Source of the DNA: Candidatus Woesearchaeota archaeon
GTDB lineage: Archaea > Nanobdellota > Nanobdellia > Woesearchaeales > GW2011-AR4
Assembly: GCA_016185865.1 (NCBI GenBank)
Contig: JACPMU010000020.1
Coordinates: forward strand, 1-5,685
DNA: 5,685 nt
Direction: 5' to 3'
This document shows positions 1 through 5,320 of this stretch, piece after piece; the first letter of the stretch is position 1; every line of letters starts with the position of its first letter. The notes beneath the pieces were generated by a model. That model ran no database searches. It was not told the DNA's origin and saw nothing but the letters and a program-made list of their open reading frames with translations. A program made the translations under genes and the position numbers.

Positions 1-184
1 CGTAAAGGCTTATGTTGTTTTGAATCCCGGCGCTAAATTAAAAGACGATGATGTTGTTAATTTTTGCAAGGAGAAGCTTGCATCTTTTAAAAAACCCAAA
101 TTCGTTGAGTTCATAGATGCAATCCCCAAGAACACAATGGGCAAGATGCTGAAGGAAGAATTAAGGAAGATGCACAAGAAGTGA
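1..184 (+). CDS. AMP-dependent acyl-CoA synthetase/ligase, C-terminal end (partial)
   Basis: Reading from base 2, an open frame of 60 codons ends at TGA 182-184; the rest lies upstream of the window. The visible part matches the small mobile C-terminal domain (AMP-binding C) of adenylate-forming enzymes. It has a KAYVVLNPG strand, then LASFKKPKFVEFIDAIP, then PKNTMGKMLKEELRK, in which the lysine of the GK pair (codon 143-145) corresponds to the conserved catalytic lysine needed for the adenylation half-reaction. Family members activate a carboxylate with ATP and usually transfer it to CoA; this is known of the family and not shown here. Substrate specificity sits in the missing N-terminal part, so acetyl-, medium- or long-chain acyl-CoA synthetase cannot be told apart. 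It converges on the minus-strand permease gene with only 53 bases between the stop codons. Confidence 0.88.
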   Translation, partial: VKAYVVLNPGAKLKDDDVVNFCKEKLASFKKPKFVEFIDAIPKNTMGKMLKEELRKMHKK

Positions 185-189
185 AAATT

Positions 190-237
190 TCATTCATACC
201 TCAGCGCATACTCACTATCGTTCGTGGCTTTCCGTTA
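190..237 (-). pseudogene. In-frame remnant or duplicate of a permease C-terminus beyond the stop codon
   Basis: Just past the stop of the second permease (TAG, 240-238) comes a second in-frame stop (TAA, 237-235). The same frame then continues as RKATNDSEYALRYE and ends at TGA 192-190. The permease ends RRASRLKPVDALRYE, so the post-stop tail lines up as RKAT...EYALRYE and repeats the exact ALRYE-stop ending. ALRYE is also the usual C-terminal signature of MacB-type permeases. The two ALRYE stretches use mostly different synonymous codons (GCT TTA CGT TAC GAA against GCG CTG AGG TAT GAA), so this is not a recent perfect duplication. Residues KATNDSEYA are encoded by the 27-bp dispersed repeat at 206-232. 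A displaced original 3' end, a tail brought in by recombination with a paralogue, or a coincidence inside a repeat remain possible; the first two are inference. Confidence 0.4.
206..232. repeat. 27-bp direct repeat, left copy
   Basis: This stretch begins GCATACTCACTA and ends GCTTTC. It matches 5258-5284 in the same orientation at 25 of 27 positions; the differences are T218 against A5270 and G226 against A5278. It lies in the 53-base gap between the converging stop codons of the acyl-CoA synthetase and the second permease. On the minus strand it is an open frame reading KATNDSEYA. The copy runs into the hairpin at 227-255. It may be one member of a dispersed intergenic family. Confidence 0.75.
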
Positions 238-255
238 CTATTCGTAACGTAAAGC
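227..255. terminator. Hairpin across the stop codon of the second permease, possible 3'-end structure
   Basis: Arms GCTTTCCGTTAC (227-238) and GTAACGTAAAGC (244-255) pair at 11 of 12 positions around a 5-base loop (239-243). The structure would form in RNA from either strand and sits between two convergent genes, the usual place for a bidirectional 3'-end element. It covers the last codons and the TAG stop of the permease, so it would be partly inside the coding sequence. No clear U-tract follows on the minus strand, and archaeal termination relies mainly on U-rich runs, so a termination role is only a guess. RNA protection or a mobile-element end are alternatives. Confidence 0.4.
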
Positions 256-1449
256 ATCCACCGGCTTTAGCCTTGAAGCCCTTCTTGCTGGCAAATATCC
301 TGCTGCGGTTCCAACAAGAAATGAGAAAAACAAACAGCCAATTATCAAAACAATCGGGAATTCTGGCTTGAGCAAGGCAAACCCGTTTGCAGCTGCAATC
401 CCTCCCCCTATGCTTGCAACTATATAGCCGAAAATCACTCCCAACAAGCCTCCAAGCAAGCCTAGAAATCCTGACTCAAATACGAAAATGAGCAGAATAT
501 CGCTGTTTCTTGCCCCAACTGCTTTCATAACACCAATCTCTTTTGTCCTTTCAATTATCGCTGTGTACATTGTGTTCATTATGTTGACAAAGGCAACAAC
601 CAATGAAACAAGCGCTATCAAAACCAAAACAGCGTTTATGACATTTATTATTGTTGTAAATGTTGCAAGCGCGTCCTCAAAAGTCTGCACAAAAAAATCT
701 TCCTTGCCTTTATCCTGATCCTTGAATTTTCTCAGCTTTTCCTCTATCCTTTCTGCAAGCTCTTTAGGAACTATTCCATTTTGCGAGCTCAGCATTATGA
801 ACCCAAACTTGTCTTTTTTGTCAGGATAAAGCTGCTCAAACGACTCTTTTGTTATGTAAGCATTTGCATCATCCTGGGGATTTCCGATCTCATCATAAAA
901 TCCTATGACTTCAAAAGGATCGCTGTTAATGCGGATTTTATCCCCGAGTTTTATTCCTTTGCCAAATACCTTGTCATCAAACTGGTAATTATAGCCCAGT
1001 ACAGCCTTGTTCAAATCGCCTTCCTTAAGCCCTCTTCCCTTGAGTATTGATATTGCAAAGGTTTCTTCAACAAAATCAACATTGTTAGTGTCAACTCCTG
1101 AAACAAAATAAAATTTTTTAACATCATCAGATTCAATCTCTCCTGCTGCGAAATACATTCCGACAATTTCGTCAACGCCTTTTATCTTGCCTACAAAATT
1201 GACATCATCTTTTGACAGGAAAAAGTTATCGTCTGTTCCTGGCGCTCCGATCCCTTTGGCCTGTATAAACAGCTTGTCCCTTCCTGACTCGTCAGCTAGC
1301 GTGTTGACATAATTTTGAATGCCTATTCCAAAGCTCAATAAAGCAAACACAGCCGCAATTCCAATCAGTATGGAAAGGATTGTAAGCAGGCTTCTCAGTT
1401 TTCTTTTTCTTATGTGCTGTATTGAATACCTTATCTCATCAATCCTCAT
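238..1449 (-). CDS. MacB/FtsX-type ABC transporter permease, second of two
   Basis: 403 residues, the usual length for a MacB-like permease without a fused ATPase. The layout is a short basic cytoplasmic start, TM1 at about 20-44, a large extracytoplasmic MacB periplasmic-core-type domain at about 45-265, and then three more TM segments at about 266-291, 316-346 and 365-387. Between TM2 and TM3 is the FtsX-family signature NTMYTAIIERTKEIGVMKAV (292-311), which contacts the ATPase. The C-terminus is the typical LPARRASRLKPVDALRYE. The ATG overlaps the upstream permease stop as ATGA (1446-1449), with a strong GAGGAG at 1456-1461, six bases before the start. It is a clear paralogue of that upstream permease, so the two probably form a heterodimer driven by the ATPase at 3941-4639. 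Family members act by mechanotransmission, for example in lipoprotein extraction or in export of peptides and drugs; the substrate here is unknown. The 3' end is unusual: two consecutive stops followed by an in-frame second ALRYE tail. Confidence 0.93.
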   Translation of the reverse strand: MRIDEIRYSIQHIRKRKLRSLLTILSILIGIAAVFALLSFGIGIQNYVNTLADESGRDKLFIQAKGIGAPGTDDNFFLSKDDVNFVGKIKGVDEIVGMYFAAGEIESDDVKKFYFVSGVDTNNVDFVEETFAISILKGRGLKEGDLNKAVLGYNYQFDDKVFGKGIKLGDKIRINSDPFEVIGFYDEIGNPQDDANAYITKESFEQLYPDKKDKFGFIMLSSQNGIVPKELAERIEEKLRKFKDQDKGKEDFFVQTFEDALATFTTIINVINAVLVLIALVSLVVAFVNIMNTMYTAIIERTKEIGVMKAVGARNSDILLIFVFESGFLGLLGGLLGVIFGYIVASIGGGIAAANGFALLKPEFPIVLIIGCLFFSFLVGTAAGYLPARRASRLKPVDALRYE

Positions 1450-2672
1450 TTTGCGCTCCTCAAAGAATCAACAGGATTAAGCTTTGATGCCTGGTAAGCC
1501 GGAAGCACGCCAAAAATAGTTCCCAATAAGAAGGAAAACATCAAAGCACCAATTACAAGAAAAGGGCTTATGCTTGCCTGGATAAGATCAGAGCCAAGAA
1601 ATGCCCTGCCAACCGCGGAAAGCCCGAATGCAAAAGCCATTCCAAGAATTATTCCTATGATTCCCCCGACCATTCCCAGCAGTCCTGATTCTACAAAAAA
1701 TATTGTGAATATTGCGGAATTTTTTGCCCCGATTGATTTCATGATGCCGATTTCCTTTGTCCTTTCAAGCACAGAGGTGTACATAGTGTTCATTATCCCA
1801 ATTCCCCCCACAGCAAGCGATATCGCAGCGATAATGTAGACAAACAGCTGCACAGCAAATAATGTTGAGTTCAGTGCCTCAAGCGTCTGCTGCGGGCTCT
1901 GCACCTGGAAATTCTCCTCGCCTTTTTTCACATTTCTTTCCTTTCTAAGGAGTTTTTCTATATTCTCCTTGATTTCATCTGCTTTTGACACATCCTCAAT
2001 CTTGACAGCTATCACATTCACTTCCTCTTTCACAATTCCGATGTCATCTATCATGGTCTGCTCATTTATCAGCACCACATTGTCAAAGATGAAGCTGCCC
2101 TTTTTTTCAAGAATTCCAACAATCTCAAAATCAATGCCGTTGAGCAAAACCTTGTCCCCGCTCTTTATTCCTTTTCCAAAAGTATCATCGCTTTTGAAAT
2201 TGTTTCCAAGAACAGCTTTTCTTGAGTCGCTGTCTTTCAGCAGCCTTCCGTCTTCTGCCTTCAGGTTAATCATTGTTTCAAAGATCTTCCTGTTTTCACC
2301 TTCAGGGTAAGATGCCGCAATCCCGATATTTTGCCTGTCGTTAAATTCAAGAGTGCTGGATTTTATATATCTGTTAAATGCAGCCTCTACGCCATTGACT
2401 TTCCTGATTTTGTCAGCAAGCTCGTCGCTCAGAGGCTCTACAACTCCGGTCCCTGGGGGTCCTGCAAAAGCCAATCCTGATGCCTGCACGCTTAAAACAT
2501 CAGGCCCGAGAAATCCAAATTGGGACATGATTGCTATTCTTAATCCTTCACCAAGCCCGATCAAAGAGACAACTGCAGCTATTCCGATGAATATTCCGAT
2601 CATGGTAAGCCATGACCTTAGGCCCCTGTTTCTCAAGTTCCTTACAGAATAGATAAAATAATCCTTCAGCAT
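1446..2672 (-). CDS. MacB/FtsX-type ABC transporter permease, first of two
   Basis: Taken as 408 residues starting MLKDYFIYSVRN at ATG 2672-2670. A longer frame back to 2738 would need a TTG start, would overlap the preceding gene by 50 bases, and would add 22 residues unlike this family's N-terminus, so I reject it. TM1 is at about 21-45, the extracytoplasmic MacB-core-type domain at about 46-268, and TM2-TM4 at about 270-295, 320-350 and 369-392. The FtsX signature NTMYTSVLERTKEIGIMKSI lies at 295-314, and the end is LPAYQASKLNPVDSLRSAK. It shares motifs with the downstream permease throughout (SLL/SWLT in TM1, MNTMYT, ERTKEIG, ESG-LG--GG), so an old tandem duplication is likely. The start lies 16 bases after the COG1361-like gene's stop and has no convincing Shine-Dalgarno, so translation probably depends on coupling to that gene. 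The stop overlaps the next ATG by four bases. Substrate unknown. Confidence 0.92.
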   Translation of the reverse strand: MLKDYFIYSVRNLRNRGLRSWLTMIGIFIGIAAVVSLIGLGEGLRIAIMSQFGFLGPDVLSVQASGLAFAGPPGTGVVEPLSDELADKIRKVNGVEAAFNRYIKSSTLEFNDRQNIGIAASYPEGENRKIFETMINLKAEDGRLLKDSDSRKAVLGNNFKSDDTFGKGIKSGDKVLLNGIDFEIVGILEKKGSFIFDNVVLINEQTMIDDIGIVKEEVNVIAVKIEDVSKADEIKENIEKLLRKERNVKKGEENFQVQSPQQTLEALNSTLFAVQLFVYIIAAISLAVGGIGIMNTMYTSVLERTKEIGIMKSIGAKNSAIFTIFFVESGLLGMVGGIIGIILGMAFAFGLSAVGRAFLGSDLIQASISPFLVIGALMFSFLLGTIFGVLPAYQASKLNPVDSLRSAK

Positions 2673-2688
2673 CTTGAGCTGGAAAAAT

Positions 2689-3939
2689 TTATTTCCTGCG
2701 CTTCTTCCAGAGCCTGTAGGCAAAAAATCCCGCAGCAAGCAAAATTACTGCAGCGAAAACCCAGCTGGTTCCATTGCCTTCAGTTAATCCAAGCTTCTTA
2801 GCCTCGGATTTTGTGTAAAGCGTAAGCTCAAGATTCACATTTTTAGTATAATCCTGGTTGTTTGCATCCTTGTACTCAATTGCAACTGGCAGCAGCAGTT
2901 TCTTGTCCCTTGTCTTTTCAATGCTCAGCTTGAAATCAGCTGTTTCATAGTCATCAGAGTCTATGTTTCCTATGTATACCTCATATGGAGACAAGACCTT
3001 GTATTTTTCGGATTTGTCAAGCTTCACATTAAGGAACTTTAAATCGCTAAGTCCCTTGTTGACAATCTTTACGCTTATATCTCCTGTTGAGCCTGCGGTG
3101 TAGACAGAAGTTGTGTCCACATATACAGATATGTCAGGCTCAACTCCCACAACCAAAGCCAAAGTCAGCGTCTTTGAGTAGTTCTTGTTGAGAATGTCTG
3201 AATACTGAAGTTTCAACGGCACCTTGTAAACTTTTGATTTTGCATCAGGGTCAGCAATTAAATTAAATTCAAGAGCAGATGTTGCCTGCGCATCAATAAA
3301 TGGTATTACCTTTTCATTAGTCGAGCCGACAGGAGCAAAAGGTGTTTCTTCATCGCTGCTCTTTCCAAGGTCCAATGTCACCTTTATGTCTTTCAGCAGG
3401 GAATTTGCATGATTTCTCAAACTGACAGCCAGCCTTGTTTTTGAGCCAGGAGCAACACTTTCAGGCACTGCTGCAAATTTCTCAACTGAAAGTATTGCTT
3501 CTTTTGACTGCACTTTTATAGTGGTATTGTCAATTGTTATCCATGATTCTGAGTCACTGCTTTTGTACCTTATTTTAAGCTCCTGATTGCCGTCAACAGC
3601 ATTCTGGTCAACCTTGAGTTTGTATTTCACAAAAACGCTTCGGACAGTGTCCTGCGCTGTTCCCAAAGTTCCAATATTTTTCACAGCGCTTTCCCCCGGC
3701 AATATTGAAAATGGATACTCTGGAATTATCTCAAACACAACATCATTAGCCAGCTCTCCCTTGTTGTCAAGCTTGAAGCTTACCTCCACAATCTTGCCTG
3801 GCTCCACAGGATCAGGATCCTGGCTTGCAAGATCAACATCGATCCTGGGGCTTTTGCCATAGTAAACAGTGTTTACAGCAGCGCTTGCTAAAGTTGCAGC
3901 CACTATAAACAAAACAAAAACAACAAAAAACATTCTCAT
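2689..3939 (-). CDS. Secreted, membrane-anchored COG1361-type (S-layer domain/CARDB-like) protein
   Basis: Taken as 416 residues from ATG 3939-3937; an in-frame GTG at 3948-3946 would add three. A Sec signal peptide (hydrophobic stretch at about 4-18, cleavage plausible after TLASA) is followed by about 370 polar, Lys/Asp-rich residues. These form roughly three beta-sandwich repeats, at about 32-144, 147-263 and 266-377. The repeats share phrases such as 'P-V-E/A-P-G-K/S' and 'V-S-F/L-x-L/R-N', typical of CARDB and NEW3-like domains. One TM helix (about 393-408) and a basic tail RLWKKRRK anchor it with the bulk outside the cell. COG1361 proteins are common in archaea next to MacB-like transporters. 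Here it sits between ATPase and permeases in one operon, so an adaptor, substrate-binding or cell-surface partner role for the transporter is likely, but inferred. I see no catalytic motif. A structural S-layer role unrelated to transport is the alternative. Confidence 0.82.
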   Translation of the reverse strand: MRMFFVVFVLFIVAATLASAAVNTVYYGKSPRIDVDLASQDPDPVEPGKIVEVSFKLDNKGELANDVVFEIIPEYPFSILPGESAVKNIGTLGTAQDTVRSVFVKYKLKVDQNAVDGNQELKIRYKSSDSESWITIDNTTIKVQSKEAILSVEKFAAVPESVAPGSKTRLAVSLRNHANSLLKDIKVTLDLGKSSDEETPFAPVGSTNEKVIPFIDAQATSALEFNLIADPDAKSKVYKVPLKLQYSDILNKNYSKTLTLALVVGVEPDISVYVDTTSVYTAGSTGDISVKIVNKGLSDLKFLNVKLDKSEKYKVLSPYEVYIGNIDSDDYETADFKLSIEKTRDKKLLLPVAIEYKDANNQDYTKNVNLELTLYTKSEAKKLGLTEGNGTSWVFAAVILLAAGFFAYRLWKKRRK

Positions 3940-3940
3940 T

Positions 3941-4639
3941 TTAATCACCTTTCCTCCTCAAAGATTTTATAACCCTGCCGTCTTTCAGGAACTCAATCCT
4001 GTCGGCATGCTTTGCCACATTTTTGTCGTGAGTGACTAAGATTATTGTTTTGCCTTCCTTTCTGTTAAGCTTCTGCAAAAACCCCATGACAGTTTCGCCT
4101 GTGCTTGAATCCAAATTTCCTGTCGGCTCATCAGCTAAAATAACTTCAGGATCATTTGCCAAAGCCCTTGCAATTGCAACCCTTTGTTGCTGCCCGCCGC
4201 TTAATTCCGAAGGCTTGTGCTCCATCCTGTCGCCTAGTTCCACAATCTCCAGCAGCTTAGCTGCTCTTTTTGTTCTTGTTTCCCTGTCAACTGACTGGAA
4301 CACTATCGGCAAAGCCACATTTTCAAGCGCTGTCAAAGTCGGAATCAGATTAAACTGCTGGAATATGAATCCTATTTTTCTGCCCCTTATCTGTGCAAGG
4401 TCTGACTCGCTTAATTTTGAAATGTCATGCGCATCCAGCATTATTTTTCCTTTTGACGGCACATCTAAGCATCCTATCATGTTGACAGCAGTTGATTTCC
4501 CAGAGCCTGAAGGCCCCATTATGGCTAAAAATTCTCCTTCCTTGACATCAAGATCCAGCCCCTGAAGCGCTTTAACTTTTACTTCCCCCATTTCATATAT
4601 TTTCCACACATTCTCCAGCTTTATGATGCTCTTTTTCAT
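3941..4639 (-). CDS. ABC transporter ATP-binding protein, LolD/MacB family
   Basis: 232 residues, normal for this family, with every motif of an active ATPase. Walker A is GPSGSGKST (42-50, Lys48). The Q-loop is IFQQFNLIP (92-100). The signature is LSGGQQQR (146-153). Walker B is VILADEPTGNLD (166-177, catalytic Glu171). The H-loop His is in VTHD (His204). The N-terminus IIKLENVWKIYEMGEVKVKALQ and the LTALENVALP segment are typical of the LolD/MacB/FtsE group, which pairs with FtsX-like permeases. It acts on the cytoplasmic face, powering the two permeases encoded downstream. Its ATG overlaps the PadR gene's stop as ATGA, with GAAGGCAAT just upstream as a weak ribosome-binding site. It ends one base before the preferred start of the COG1361-like gene. 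Family and activity are secure; the transported substrate is not predictable. Confidence 0.95.
   Translation of the reverse strand: MKKSIIKLENVWKIYEMGEVKVKALQGLDLDVKEGEFLAIMGPSGSGKSTAVNMIGCLDVPSKGKIMLDAHDISKLSESDLAQIRGRKIGFIFQQFNLIPTLTALENVALPIVFQSVDRETRTKRAAKLLEIVELGDRMEHKPSELSGGQQQRVAIARALANDPEVILADEPTGNLDSSTGETVMGFLQKLNRKEGKTIILVTHDKNVAKHADRIEFLKDGRVIKSLRRKGD
3944..3957 (-). promoter_or_regulatory. Ribosome-binding sites deciding the start of the COG1361-like gene
   Basis: Read on the minus strand, GGAGG (3957-3953) lies four bases before an in-frame GTG, and GGTGAT (3949-3944) lies four bases before ATG 3939. GGTGAT-N4-ATG has the same geometry as GGCGAT-N4-ATG before the PadR gene, so I prefer the ATG. 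The ATPase stop TAA (3943-3941) falls in the spacer, so ribosomes ending the ATPase could restart here. The choice changes the protein by only three residues. Confidence 0.6.
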
Positions 4640-5133
4640 CTGATTGCCTTCAGTTTTTTGACAGTGCCCTTCAATACAGCCTTCATTTTTTTCCTGTCAA
4701 TGCCCTTTGAATAGAGCTCAAACATTGCTGCCCTGAACTCATTTAGTTCGGGATTCAGTTCCCTGAACGGAAGATGCCCTTTTTTCAGGCTGTTGAGTAT
4801 TTCCAGCATGAACCCAAGCTCTCTCCTGTCAGTTATTTTGCCGAAGGCTTTCCAGTGCGCAATCAGCTTGTCAATCATAGCATTCTTGCTTTTGTCTATG
4901 ATTAAAAGCTGCTTTTTCCCCTCGCCTGTCAGATAATACAGCTTCTTTCTTCCGTGCTTCTCAAGCTCGACAAATTTTTCCTTCAGCAGCTTCTCGAGCA
5001 GGGGGTAAATGGAGCCAAAGCTTGGCTTCCAGGTGCCTGTGTCTTTTTCTATCTGCTTTATCAGATCATAGCCTGAGAGCTTCCTGTTTGACAGGGTTTT
5101 CATTACAATTAGCCTCAAATAGCCGGTCATCAT
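4636..5133 (-). CDS. PadR-family transcriptional regulator
   Basis: 165 residues. The first 75 or so form a PadR winged helix: MTGYLRLIVMKTLSNRKLSG (2-21), GYDLIKQIEKDTGTWKPSFG (21-40), then SIYPLLEKLLKEKFVELEK as recognition helix and turn (41-59), and the wing GRKKLYYLTGEGKKQL (61-76). The remainder (about 80-165) is charged and helical, as expected for the C-terminal dimerisation part, though without strong similarity I can name. The start is at ATG 5133, four bases after GAAGGCGAT (5146-5138); the next codon is also ATG, so a one-residue-shorter protein is possible. PadR proteins are usually ligand-responsive repressors, often of multidrug or lipid-related transporters, and often self-regulated. 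As first gene of the transporter operon, with a palindrome over its presumed transcription start, it probably controls the operon itself. Confidence 0.9.
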   Translation of the reverse strand: MMTGYLRLIVMKTLSNRKLSGYDLIKQIEKDTGTWKPSFGSIYPLLEKLLKEKFVELEKHGRKKLYYLTGEGKKQLLIIDKSKNAMIDKLIAHWKAFGKITDRRELGFMLEILNSLKKGHLPFRELNPELNEFRAAMFELYSKGIDRKKMKAVLKGTVKKLKAIR

Positions 5134-5136
5134 ATG

Positions 5137-5166
5137 TATCGCCTTCGCTATATCGGGAACGATATA
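5137..5166. promoter_or_regulatory. Candidate PadR operator: perfect palindrome plus a degenerate tandem copy
   Basis: TATATCG (5149-5155) and CGATATA (5160-5166) are perfect 7-bp inverted arms around GGAA. Directly beside it, 5137-5150 repeats the same plan, TATCG-CCTT-CGCTA, with one arm mismatch, giving two units TATCG-N4-CGNTA in a 14-bp tandem. The pair lies between the minus-strand TATA box (5171-5178) and the PadR start codon (5133), covering the expected transcription start near 5146-5151, where a bound repressor would block initiation. It does not resemble the ATGT-N8-ACAT type reported for PadR itself. Binding by this PadR protein is inference from position. Confidence 0.55.
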
Positions 5167-5170
5167 TTGG

Positions 5171-5186
5171 TATTTAAATATTTGTG
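5171..5186 (-). promoter_or_regulatory. Archaeal promoter (BRE + TATA) of the PadR-transporter operon
   Basis: On the minus strand CACAAAT (5186-5180) fits a BRE and runs straight into TTTAAATA (5178-5171), an archaeal TATA box. About 25 bases downstream puts the start of transcription near 5146-5151, leaving a leader of only some 13-18 bases that holds the GAAGGCGAT ribosome-binding site. A second TATA-like stretch (TATATAA, 5195-5201) is less well placed for either gene. Confidence 0.65.
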
Positions 5187-5214
5187 TTTTTTAGTATATA
5201 ACACATTTTAACTC

Positions 5215-5229
5215 AAAAACCTTTAAATA
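5215..5229 (+). promoter_or_regulatory. Archaeal promoter of the glutaredoxin gene
   Basis: An A-rich BRE-like stretch (AAAAACC, 5215-5221) precedes TTTAAATA (5222-5229). Transcription would start near 5250, about 70 bases before the glutaredoxin ATG, which would place the 27-bp repeat and its inverted arms inside the 5' leader. Predicted from sequence and spacing only. Confidence 0.55.
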
Positions 5230-5250
5230 ATGGCATTTATTCGCAACTTT

Positions 5251-5287
5251 AATGAAAGCATACTCACTAACGTTCGTAGCTTTCATT
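5251..5287. repeat. Inverted arms enclosing the right copy of the 27-bp repeat
   Basis: AATGAAAGC (5251-5259) and GCTTTCATT (5279-5287) are perfect 9-bp inverted arms with a 19-base interior. They could form a stem-loop at the very start of the predicted glutaredoxin mRNA. The 27-bp direct repeat (5258-5284) spans the interior and part of the right arm. The left copy of the repeat is not framed by the same arms. Confidence 0.6.
5258..5284. repeat. 27-bp direct repeat, right copy
   Basis: 25 of 27 bases match 206-232 in the same orientation, about 5.05 kb away, so the two copies bracket the PadR-transporter operon. The minus strand again reads an open KATN-V-SEYA. Of the two differences between copies, one is synonymous in that frame (GCC/GCT) and one changes Asp to Val. 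It lies in the glutaredoxin leader, upstream of the ribosome-binding site. Confidence 0.75.
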
Positions 5288-5303
5288 TTTAATGTTCATC
5301 ACA

Positions 5304-5310
5304 AAGGAGG
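5304..5310 (+). promoter_or_regulatory. Shine-Dalgarno of the glutaredoxin gene
   Basis: AAGGAGG (5304-5310), extended by TTA as a near-match to the full archaeal anti-SD complement, precedes ATG 5321 by ten bases. It is strong in sequence but slightly farther from the start than usual. Confidence 0.7.
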
Positions 5311-5320
5311 TTAATTAAAA

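Noticed and set aside
182..192. Short palindrome TGAAAATTTCA shared by the converging stop codons
   Set aside because: An 11-base AT-rich palindrome is expected by chance in this composition, and it has no stem long enough to be a terminator.
488..718. Plus-strand open frame inside the second permease
   Set aside because: It is antisense to a well-supported coding region, lacks a ribosome-binding site, and is hydrophobic only because it mirrors TM-segment codons.
4032..4565. Plus-strand 177-codon frame opposite the ABC ATPase
   Set aside because: The minus strand carries all ATPase motifs in order. The plus-strand product is a Ser/Pro/Ile-rich shadow with no recognisable domain.
206..5284. 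Interpretation of the repeat pair as a CRISPR array or as insertion-sequence ends
   Set aside because: There are only two copies, 5 kb apart, with genes between them. There is no regular spacing, no transposase and no inverted orientation of the pair.
5191..5286. A 31-codon minus-strand frame starting MKATNVSEYA across the right repeat copy and the glutaredoxin promoter
   Set aside because: It has no ribosome-binding site, runs over the plus-strand TATA box, and its C-terminal part is just translated AT-rich promoter DNA. Only the repeat-derived start is of interest, and it is reported separately.
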